From positions 2,046,001 to 2,110,000 of the forward strand of contig CBDASI010000002.1 in the NCBI GenBank assembly GCA_965199585.1: 64,000 nt of DNA, in the 5' to 3' direction. This stretch comes from JAVVHH01 sp965199585. GTDB taxonomy: Bacteria > Pseudomonadota > Alphaproteobacteria > Acetobacterales > Acetobacteraceae. The notes below the pieces were generated by a model. That model did not search any database and had not been told where the DNA came from. It worked only from the letters and a program-made list of their open reading frames with translations. The position numbers were made by a program, and so were the translations under genes. Every line of letters starts with the position of its first letter. Positions within the stretch are counted from its first letter, which is position 1. Below are positions 47,384 through 61,929 of this stretch, piece after piece.

Positions 47384-48916
47384 ATGAACGGTGCGGAAAG
47401 TCTGGTCCATACGCTGCTCGGCTGCGGTGTCGACACGTGCTTCACCAATCCGGGCACGTCGGAGATGCATTTCGTCGCCGCGCTGGACCGGGTGCCGGGC
47501 ATGCGCTGCGTGCTCGGCCTGCAGGAGAATGTCGTCACCGGCGCCGCGGACGGCTATGCCCGTATGCAGGACCGCCCCGCCGCCACGCTGCTGCATTGCG
47601 GGCCGGGCCTGGCCAACGGCTTGGCCAACCTGCACAACGCGCGGCGGGCGCTGTCGCCGATCGTCAATCTGGTGGGCGATCAGGCAACGCATCACCGCGG
47701 CTACGACGCGCCGCTGACGGCCGACACCGAAGGCTGGGCGCGCCCGGTCTCGCGCTGGACTCGCACGGCACGCTCGGCGCCGACCGTCGGAGCCGACGCC
47801 GCAGCCTGCGTGCAAGCCGCAGTCGGCGGAGTCGCCACCCTGATCCTGCCGTCGGACACGTGCTGGGACGATGGCGGTGTCGTCGCCACACCCTTGCCGG
47901 CCGCGACCCAAGCCGACGCGTCGCCCGACGCGGTCGACCAGGCTGCGCAGATCCTGCGCGCCGGCGGTAACACGATGCTGATCCTCAGCGGCACGGCGTT
48001 GCGCGCTGACGCGTTGGCCCTCGCGCAGGGCATCGTCGAGGCGACTGGCGCGCGCATGCTGGCGCAGACGAGCAACGCCCGCATCGAGCACGGCGCCGGC
48101 CGGGTCGCGATCGAGCGGGTGCCGTACCCGGTCGACCATGCGCTCAAGGCGCTCGCCGGCATGACGACCGTGATCCTGGTCGGCGCCAAGGAGCCGGTCG
48201 GCTTCTTCGCCTATCCCGGCAAGCCCGGCCGCATGTGCCCCGACGACTGCGTCGTCCATGTCCTGGCGCGGCCCGAGCAGGACGGCCGCATTGCGCTCAA
48301 GCGCCTGGCCGCCGCGCTCGGGACTGGCCCGTCCACAACCGTCGCCCATCGCTCCGCCGCCGAGCCCGCACGCGGCGCTATCGACCCGGAGGCGTTCGCC
48401 CAGAGCGTCGCCGCACTGCTACCGGAGAACGCCATCGTGGTGGACGAGAGCGTCACGTTCGGTCGGAGCATCTACTCGGCATGCGGCACGGCGGCTGCGC
48501 ATGACTGGTTGCAGCTGACGGGCGGGGCGATCGGGGACGGGATCCCGCTAGCGACCGGGGCGGCGATCGGGGCACCGGGTCGCCGGGTCGTGGGACTGCA
48601 GGCCGACGGGTCCGCGATGTATACGCTGCAGGGACTGTGGACGCAGGCGCGCGAGCGACTGGACGTGACGACGGTGATCCTGTCGAACCGGAGCTACGCG
48701 ATCCTGCTTGGCGAGTATCGCAACGTCGGCGCCAATCCGGGCCGGACCGCGATGGACATGCTGGACCTCTCCAACCCGAACCTCGACTGGGTACGCCTGG
48801 CTGGCGGCATGGGGGTGGAGGCAGCGCGGGCCGAGACGATGGACGAGTTCAACGCGTTGTTCCAGCAAGCTAATGCGCGCCCGGGGCCATTCGTCATCGA
48901 GTTGGCGATCAGCTGA
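47384..48916 (+). CDS. TPP-dependent acetolactate synthase/benzoylformate decarboxylase-like enzyme
   Basis: The 510-residue product has the three-domain TPP fold. The N-terminal part carries the catalytic Glu49 (LQENVVTGAADGYAR). The C-terminal pyrophosphate-binding motif runs from QADGSAMYTLQGLW to ILSNRSYAIL. The FAD-binding features of true acetolactate synthase are not evident, and the annotation as large subunit would be loose. It is divergent from the hydroxyacid dehydrogenase (115 bp) and may decarboxylate a 2-oxo acid of the same pathway. Followed by an 18-bp palindrome. Confidence 0.8.
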   Translation: MNGAESLVHTLLGCGVDTCFTNPGTSEMHFVAALDRVPGMRCVLGLQENVVTGAADGYARMQDRPAATLLHCGPGLANGLANLHNARRALSPIVNLVGDQATHHRGYDAPLTADTEGWARPVSRWTRTARSAPTVGADAAACVQAAVGGVATLILPSDTCWDDGGVVATPLPAATQADASPDAVDQAAQILRAGGNTMLILSGTALRADALALAQGIVEATGARMLAQTSNARIEHGAGRVAIERVPYPVDHALKALAGMTTVILVGAKEPVGFFAYPGKPGRMCPDDCVVHVLARPEQDGRIALKRLAAALGTGPSTTVAHRSAAEPARGAIDPEAFAQSVAALLPENAIVVDESVTFGRSIYSACGTAAAHDWLQLTGGAIGDGIPLATGAAIGAPGRRVVGLQADGSAMYTLQGLWTQARERLDVTTVILSNRSYAILLGEYRNVGANPGRTAMDMLDLSNPNLDWVRLAGGMGVEAARAETMDEFNALFQQANARPGPFVIELAIS

Positions 48917-48957
48917 ATCGATCCACCAGGGCCCGGCTTGGGCCCTGGTGGATCGAT
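48917..48957. other. Perfect 18-bp inverted repeat after the TPP gene
   Basis: Two perfect 18-bp arms around a 5-nt loop begin directly after the TPP gene stop. The hairpin lies 4 bp from the PEP-CTERM gene stop on the other strand. There is no T-tract. It may be a bidirectional terminator or mRNA-end hairpin, or a small palindromic element. Confidence 0.75.
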
Positions 48958-48961
48958 CTGA

Positions 48962-49762
48962 TCAGACGAGGTCGCGCTTGCGGCGCAGCATCGTCGCGCC
49001 GAGTGCGCCCAAACCGAGCAGCATAAGGCTGGCCGGCTCCGGCACCGACGTGGGCCCGCCCGGGGGTGTGACGGCGCCGAAACCGTCGAGATAGATGTAG
49101 CCCGTGTGTCCGGTCGGCTCGCAATCGGCGCCGAGCACCGACAGGGTGAAGCTGTCGCCGATCTGGCTGGGATCGAGGGTCAATTGCTCGACCTGCCAGG
49201 TGGGGGTGTAGAACAGGTCGTTGACCGACGAGAACCGGTTGTCGACGCCGACCCCCGAGGCGCCGGCGTTGAATTGACGACGGATGACGACCTGACCGGT
49301 ATTGTTGTCGGTCAGCTCGATCAGCATCTCGGCCGATTCGTCAGCAGTATGACCACCGTTCTCCAGGACAGCTTTCCAGGCGAAGAAGATGTTGGGGTCG
49401 GTGTAGTTCGCGACCGTTTGGCTGACGACCGATGCATAGCCGCCGCTGACCGTGTCCTCGATGCGCGCGGAGTAGTTGCCGCTGTAGACGGTGGAGCCGA
49501 GTAGGCTGCCGACGTTGGGGTCGACGTAGCTTGGCGCGATGACGGCCGAATGGCTCAGAAAGCCGGCGTTATAGAGCGAGCCGCCGGGCAGCAACTGGGC
49601 GGTGGTCAACGAACCGTTGAGCGTATTGCCGCGATAGCCGGCCCCGAGGGTCCAGCCCGAGAAGTCGCCGGATTCGAAGCCGCCATTGGTGAAGGTCGTG
49701 GCCGAGGCCAGAGAGGGGCTGAGGCACAGGATCGCCGCCAGCAGTTTATAGTAATGACGCAT
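48962..49762 (-). CDS. PEP-CTERM sorting-domain protein
   Basis: The 266-residue product has a signal peptide (MRHYYKLLAAILCLSPSLASA). A beta-rich extracellular domain begins TTFTNGGFESGDFSGW, and the C-terminal tripartite sorting signal reads VPEPASLMLLGLGALG followed by LRRKR. Exosortase/XrtA systems cut such tails and link proteins to the envelope or exopolysaccharide matrix. The ATG at 49762 has GGAG 8 nt upstream. An ATG at 49810 is rejected as it lies within a -24/-12 promoter. No exosortase gene is in this window. Confidence 0.9.
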   Translation of the reverse strand: MRHYYKLLAAILCLSPSLASATTFTNGGFESGDFSGWTLGAGYRGNTLNGSLTTAQLLPGGSLYNAGFLSHSAVIAPSYVDPNVGSLLGSTVYSGNYSARIEDTVSGGYASVVSQTVANYTDPNIFFAWKAVLENGGHTADESAEMLIELTDNNTGQVVIRRQFNAGASGVGVDNRFSSVNDLFYTPTWQVEQLTLDPSQIGDSFTLSVLGADCEPTGHTGYIYLDGFGAVTPPGGPTSVPEPASLMLLGLGALGATMLRRKRDLV

Positions 49763-49799
49763 TTTGCTTCTCCAGAAAGGTGGTAGCCTTTGCTGAATC

Positions 49800-49814
49800 G
49801 CAATAGTCATGCCA
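49800..49814 (-). promoter_or_regulatory. Sigma-54 (-24/-12) promoter for the PEP-CTERM gene
   Basis: On the minus strand the sequence reads TGGCATG-ACTA-TTGC. GG and GC are separated by exactly 10 nt, and only one base of the core TGGCACG-N4-TTGC differs. The expected start is near 49789, giving an untranslated leader of about 27 nt with a Shine-Dalgarno before the ATG at 49762. Confidence 0.7.
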
Positions 49815-49904
49815 ACGCAACGATATGTTTAGTTACAGGTGCCTAACGAATGGTCGCTGCCCGGCTTCAGTCCGAGGTGTAAAAAAAATCGACAGTTTTT
49901 GAGA

Positions 49905-49988
49905 CGGGCCGAGACGATGGACGAGTTCGACGCCGGTTCAATACACCGAGGCCCGCCGGGCCCGTTCGTCGTCGAACTCGTCCTCTGA
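49905..49988 (+). pseudogene. 3' remnant of a second TPP-enzyme gene
   Basis: The frame reads RAETMDEFDA, then diverges, then PGPFVVELVL and a TGA stop. It matches the C-terminus of the intact TPP enzyme (RAETMDEFNA ... PGPFVIELAIS). The first 24 bp are identical to 48827-48850. Nothing upstream in the same frame resembles the enzyme, so only the last 28 codons survive. The PEP-CTERM gene lies between intact gene and remnant. Confidence 0.8.
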
Positions 49989-49991
49989 CCG

Positions 49992-50234
49992 TCAGCCCCA
50001 ATGGCCCGGGATGAAGCGCCCGAACCGGTCATAGTGCGGACGGATCCAGAGCGCGTACGGCCGCCGCACCACGGGCGCGTAGACCACCGGCGGCGGCGGC
50101 ACGACCACCACCGGCGGGCCGATGTAGCGCGGATGCCACCGGCCCCAATGATCCCACCAGGCCCGAGCGTCACGAACCGGGAGCAGAGCCGCCCCGGCGG
50201 TGCCGAGGACCAGCGCAATAAGAAGCGCACGCAT
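49992..50234 (-). CDS. Small secreted Trp/Pro/Tyr-rich protein
   Basis: The 80-residue product has a signal peptide (about 1-28) followed by WWDHWGRWHPRY, a Pro/Val stretch and an aromatic, basic end (PHYDRFGRFIPGHWG). The ATG at 50234 has GGAG 9 nt upstream. Short exported proteins of this composition are common in alphaproteobacteria and have no assigned role. It ends 4 bp after the TPP-gene remnant on the opposite strand. Confidence 0.65.
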   Translation of the reverse strand: MRALLIALVLGTAGAALLPVRDARAWWDHWGRWHPRYIGPPVVVVPPPPVVYAPVVRRPYALWIRPHYDRFGRFIPGHWG

Positions 50235-50325
50235 CGAAATCTCCAGGAAGTTGATCTCGACACAATACGGTCGGCGTGCGGCAAAGCCCATGTGACGAGA
50301 TTGGTCACATGGGCGGAAACAACGC

Positions 50326-50559
50326 CTATTTAGCGGGCGCGGCCGGAACCGCCGCCGGAGGCGCGACGCCGCCGGGCCCTTGCGTCGTCGTGGAGCCACC
50401 GCGGGGTTCGTGGGTGTAATCGAAATAGGCGCGGCCGAGCGAACTGAACGGGTTGCCTGTCAATATGGTGGCCAGGATGATAGCGACGACGAAGGAGCCG
50501 ATGATGGCCCACAATGTCTCCCGTGAGCCGGTCTTGGGTTGTGATGGGTTGATTGCCAT
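50326..50559 (-). CDS. Small single-pass membrane protein, Pro/Gly/Ala-rich tail
   Basis: The 77-residue product has one membrane helix (about 15-33, LWAIIGSFVVAIILATIL) and a 40-residue Pro/Gly/Thr/Ala-rich outside segment. The ATG at 50559 has AGAAGG 7 nt upstream; a longer frame to 50613 is less likely. It is divergent from rplK. Family and function are not recognised. Confidence 0.6.
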   Translation of the reverse strand: MAINPSQPKTGSRETLWAIIGSFVVAIILATILTGNPFSSLGRAYFDYTHEPRGGSTTTQGPGGVAPPAAVPAAPAK

Positions 50560-50651
50560 GTCGAAGCCTTCTGGTCGGGGAGCGTGCTCCATATAACGGC
50601 GGGAGCGCGCCACGGGAAAGGGTGCGGCGTCGAGAGGCGGCGCGAAAGGAC

Positions 50652-50680
50652 TCGACGAACCGTCGACAGTTCGCTATAGG
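50652..50680 (+). promoter_or_regulatory. Possible sigma-70-type promoter of the rplK operon
   Basis: TCGACG and TATAGG are separated by 17 nt, 95 bp before the rplK ATG. Both boxes match consensus at four of six positions. The 216-bp gap (50560-50775) holds no gene or tRNA that I can see. Confidence 0.35.
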
Positions 50681-50775
50681 CCCGCGCTCACCTATTGGAA
50701 CGCGGGAGACAAGGCTGCAGATCGCGGCTGTGTCGTCATGACCGTGGTTCCTCTGCCTTTGGAGGGGCTGAGGAA

Positions 50776-51210
50776 ATGGCTAAGAAGATCGTCGGTTACA
50801 TCAAGCTGCAGATTCCTGCAGGCAAGGCGAACCCCTCGCCACCGGTCGGCCCGGCGCTCGGTCAGCGAGGCCTGAACATCATGTCGTTCGTGAAAGAGTT
50901 CAACGCCGCGACCCAGGGCATGGAGCCCGGCATGCCGATCCCGGTCGTCATCACCGCCTTCGCCGACCGCACGTTCACCTTCATTATGAAGACGCCGCCG
51001 AACACCTACTTCCTCAAGAAGGCGGCCGGCATCCAGAAGGGCACCACGACGCCCGGCAAGGGCAACGCCGTTGGCCGTGTGACCACCGCGCAACTGCGCG
51101 AGATCGCCGAGACCAAGATGAAGGACATGAACGCCAACGACATGGACGCTGCGGTCAGCATGCTGACCGGTTCCGCCCGCTCGATGGGCATCACCGTGGT
51201 GGAGGGCTGA
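50776..51210 (+). CDS. rplK: 50S ribosomal protein L11
   Basis: L11 (144 residues) binds the GTPase-associated centre of 23S rRNA. The N-terminus MAKKIVGYIKLQIPAGKANPS-type segment and PVGPALGQRGLNIM, as well as TPPNTYFLKKAAG, are standard. The ATG at 50776 follows GGAGG by about 10 nt. It heads the rplKA-rplJL-rpoBC region. secE and nusG, which often precede it, are absent; a divergent small membrane-protein gene is there instead. Confidence 0.97.
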   Translation: MAKKIVGYIKLQIPAGKANPSPPVGPALGQRGLNIMSFVKEFNAATQGMEPGMPIPVVITAFADRTFTFIMKTPPNTYFLKKAAGIQKGTTTPGKGNAVGRVTTAQLREIAETKMKDMNANDMDAAVSMLTGSARSMGITVVEG

Positions 51211-51213
51211 TCC

Positions 51214-51909
51214 ATGGCGCACGATAAGCGGTTGAACCAGGCGTACGAAAGCTTTGACCGGTCCAAGAGCTACACGCTCGACGACGCAATCAAGATGGTC
51301 CGCGCCAACGCCAAAGCGAAGTTTGACGAGACGGTCGAGTTCAGCATGAATCTCGGCATCGACCCGCGTCACGCCGACCAGATGGTCCGCGGCCTCATCA
51401 GCCTCCCGAACGGGACCGGGAAGACGCTGCGGGTCGGTGTCTTCGCGCGTAACCTCAAGGCGCAGGAGGCCACTGAGGCCGGTGCCGATGTCGTTGGTGC
51501 CGAAGACTTGGCTGAGAAGATCCAGGCTGGCGAGATCGAGTTCGACCGTTGCATCGCCACGCCGGACATGATGGCGTTGGTGGGACGGCTCGGTAAGATC
51601 CTCGGTCCGCGTGGCCTCATGCCGAACCCGAAGCTCGGTACCGTGACGATGGACGTGAAGGGTGCGGTCAACGCCGCCAAGTCCGGCCAGGTCGAGTTCC
51701 GCGCCGAAAAGGCCGGGATCGTCCATGCTGGTATCGGCAAGGCAAGCTTCGACGACGACAAGCTGCTGGAGAACATCCGGGCGTTCGTCGACGCGATCCA
51801 GAAGGCCAAGCCGACTGGCGCCAAGGGCACTTACGTCAAGAAGGCTGCCGTCAGCTCGACGATGGGCCCAGGCATCCGGGTCGACGTGTCGAGTCTCGTC
51901 ACGGCTTAA
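51214..51909 (+). CDS. rplA: 50S ribosomal protein L1
   Basis: L1 (231 residues) forms the mobile L1 stalk and in many bacteria represses its own rplKA mRNA. The core GRLGKILGPRGLMPNPKLGT and the flanking KSGQVEFRAEKAGIVHAGIG region are typical. The start lies 3 bp after the rplK stop, so the two are co-translated. Confidence 0.97.
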   Translation: MAHDKRLNQAYESFDRSKSYTLDDAIKMVRANAKAKFDETVEFSMNLGIDPRHADQMVRGLISLPNGTGKTLRVGVFARNLKAQEATEAGADVVGAEDLAEKIQAGEIEFDRCIATPDMMALVGRLGKILGPRGLMPNPKLGTVTMDVKGAVNAAKSGQVEFRAEKAGIVHAGIGKASFDDDKLLENIRAFVDAIQKAKPTGAKGTYVKKAAVSSTMGPGIRVDVSSLVTA

Positions 51910-52210
51910 CGAGTCTGTCGGGCGATGACGCCCGGTTGGCTGATCTATCTGCCGGGCGGCGACGCTCGGTACGATGGCCGGACTCCTCAGAGTTCGGTCA
52001 CCTGTCCAAGACTGCACGTATCCGCTGGATGTAATGGGTTTCGGCCCGCGCGCAGGAGACGGGAAGACAGGGTTTCGGTGCCGAGGTTCGGTTCCGGCGC
52101 GCTGACTGTTCCGACTTAGCTAGGGCAGGCGAACTGCCGCGTCCCTCCGGGGATGCGGATGAGCGTAACGGCTCCCCCGCGGTCCAAACGCGGATGGAGC
52201 GATCAGGAGT
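51910..52210 (+). promoter_or_regulatory. Structured rplJ leader region
   Basis: This 301-bp gap has no convincing gene. It holds several hairpins: CGGGCG/CGCCCG near 51922, and an 8-bp CCGGACTC/GAGTTCGG stem with a 4-nt loop at 51978-51997. Further GC stems lie near 52130-52200. Long leaders before rplJ are where L10-L12 binds its own mRNA in other bacteria, so an autoregulatory leader is inferred. No T-tract terminator was seen. Confidence 0.55.
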
Positions 52211-52759
52211 ATGAACGTGGACCGCACGGAGAAGCACGAGTTCGTGACTTCGCTGGCATCCGTGTTCGCAGAGACCTCCATGGTCGTGGTCACCCTGAAC
52301 AAGGGTTTGACCGTGGCCGAGGTGTCCAATCTGCGGCGCAAGATGCGGGCTGAAGGCGCGACCTTCAAAGTAGCCAAGAACCGGCTGGCCGTTCTCGCCC
52401 TTGAAGGCAGCTCATTCGACGGTATCAAGCCGATGCTGAAGGGTCCGACCGCGCTCGCGTGGTCCAAGGACCCGGTGGCCGCGGCAAAGGTCGCCGTCGA
52501 TTTCGCCAAGACCAACGAGAAGCTCGTCATCATCGGTGGCGCCCTTGGAACCCAGACGCTCGATGCGGCTGGGGTCAAGGCGCTCGCCGATCTGCCGTCG
52601 CTCGACACGTTGCGCGGCCGTCTGGTGGGGATGCTTCAAACCCCCGCCACCCGGATCGCCAGCGTGCTCCAGGCGCCGGCTGGACAGCTCGCTCGGGTCT
52701 TCGGTGCATATGCCGCCAAGGACGAGGGAACGGAAAGCGACACTGCCGAGGCTGCGTAA
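52211..52759 (+). CDS. rplJ: 50S ribosomal protein L10
   Basis: L10 (182 residues) anchors the L7/L12 dimers to the ribosome and usually controls its own operon. It shows VVVTLNKGLTVAEVSNLRRKM, FKVAKNRLAVLAL, KGPTALAW and ASVLQAPAGQLARVF-type helix elements. ATG 52211 has AGGAG directly upstream. Confidence 0.96.
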   Translation: MNVDRTEKHEFVTSLASVFAETSMVVVTLNKGLTVAEVSNLRRKMRAEGATFKVAKNRLAVLALEGSSFDGIKPMLKGPTALAWSKDPVAAAKVAVDFAKTNEKLVIIGGALGTQTLDAAGVKALADLPSLDTLRGRLVGMLQTPATRIASVLQAPAGQLARVFGAYAAKDEGTESDTAEAA

Positions 52760-52852
52760 GCAGGCAGCGTAAAGCTGGATGAGCGCAGGCCGAGCCAGGT
52801 TGAGGCATCGGTCTTGCATGTAACCAACCAAGGACTAGATTAGGAAGTAGAG

Positions 52853-53233
52853 ATGGCTGATTTGGCAAAGATGGTGGAAGAGCTTTCCACCCTGACCGTT
52901 ATCGAGGCTGCCGAGCTCTCCAAGATGTTGGAAGAGAAGTGGGGCGTTTCGGCCGCTGCGCCGGCTGCCGCTGCCGCTGCTCCCGCCGGTGGTGGCGCTG
53001 CCGCCGCTCCGGTCGAAGAGCAGACCGAGTTCACCGTGATCCTCACCAAGGCCGGTGAGAAGAAGATCAACGTCATCAAGGAAATCCGCACGATCACGGG
53101 TCTTGGGCTGAAGGAAGCCAAGGACCTCGTCGAAGGTGCTCCGAAGACGGTGAAGGAAGGCGTCAACAAGGACGAGGCCGCCAAGCTGAAGAAGCAGCTC
53201 GAAGAGCAGGGCGCCGCTGTCGAAGTCAAGTAA
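52853..53233 (+). CDS. rplL: 50S ribosomal protein L7/L12
   Basis: The 126-residue stalk protein recruits elongation and initiation GTPases. It has the N-terminal dimerisation helix, an Ala/Pro/Gly hinge near 38-55, and the C-terminal domain (FTVILTKAGEKKINVIKEIR, then GLGLKEAKDLVEGAPK). A GGAAG Shine-Dalgarno precedes the ATG. It follows rplJ by 93 bp. Confidence 0.97.
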   Translation: MADLAKMVEELSTLTVIEAAELSKMLEEKWGVSAAAPAAAAAAPAGGGAAAAPVEEQTEFTVILTKAGEKKINVIKEIRTITGLGLKEAKDLVEGAPKTVKEGVNKDEAAKLKKQLEEQGAAVEVK

Positions 53234-53286
53234 GACGGTTTCCCGCGTGGCCTCGTGCGACGCGGATAACGGCTGAGACGAGGGGA

Positions 53287-53318
53287 GTGGGTGGAGATCG
53301 AGGTCGATCTCCGCCCAC
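53287..53318 (+). other. Long hairpin in the rplL-rpoB spacer
   Basis: A GTGGGTGGAGATCGA / TCGATCTCCGCCCAC inverted repeat (15 bp, one G-T pair) lies in the 187-bp spacer; a second GC-rich hairpin with one bulged base follows at about 53325-53352. There is no T-tract. The position corresponds to the E. coli attenuator/RNase III processing region; a similar role here is inferred. Confidence 0.65.
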
Positions 53319-53420
53319 AACCCGTTGCACCCGGGCGAGCCCGGTGTGCGACAGAGAATATACCGCTGGCGCGGGACGTAGTGTGACCGCCCGTGCGGTC
53401 GTCGACAGATAGGGGCAGGC

Positions 53421-57593
<4,173 letters not shown>

Positions 57594-57640
57594 GAAGTTT
57601 AACCGCGGGGACGGCTCCGGCCGTCCCAAAGGGGTGACGA

Positions 57641-61825
<4,185 letters not shown>

Positions 61826-61852
61826 AATCCAGGTTTCTACGTCGCGAGGGAA

Positions 61853-61879
61853 GGGCGGTGCTGCGGCATCGCCCTTTTT
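61853..61879 (+). terminator. Rho-independent terminator after rpoC
   Basis: A 9-bp GGGCGGTGC/GCATCGCCC stem (one G-T pair) with a 4-nt loop is followed by TTTTT. It lies 28 nt after the rpoC stop and should end the long ribosomal-protein/RNA-polymerase transcript. Confidence 0.85.
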
Positions 61880-61929
61880 CGTTCTACCCCCTTTCATTCA
61901 CTGACTGCCGCCGACTGAGGGATGCCACC

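Noticed and set aside
47384..48916. Calling the TPP enzyme ilvB (acetolactate synthase catalytic subunit)
   Set aside because: No ilvN-type small subunit follows, and the sugar-acid context and lack of clear FAD-site features favour a decarboxylase-like paralogue.
51925..52119. A 64-codon frame in the rplJ leader
   Set aside because: No ribosome-binding site and composition explained by structured RNA.
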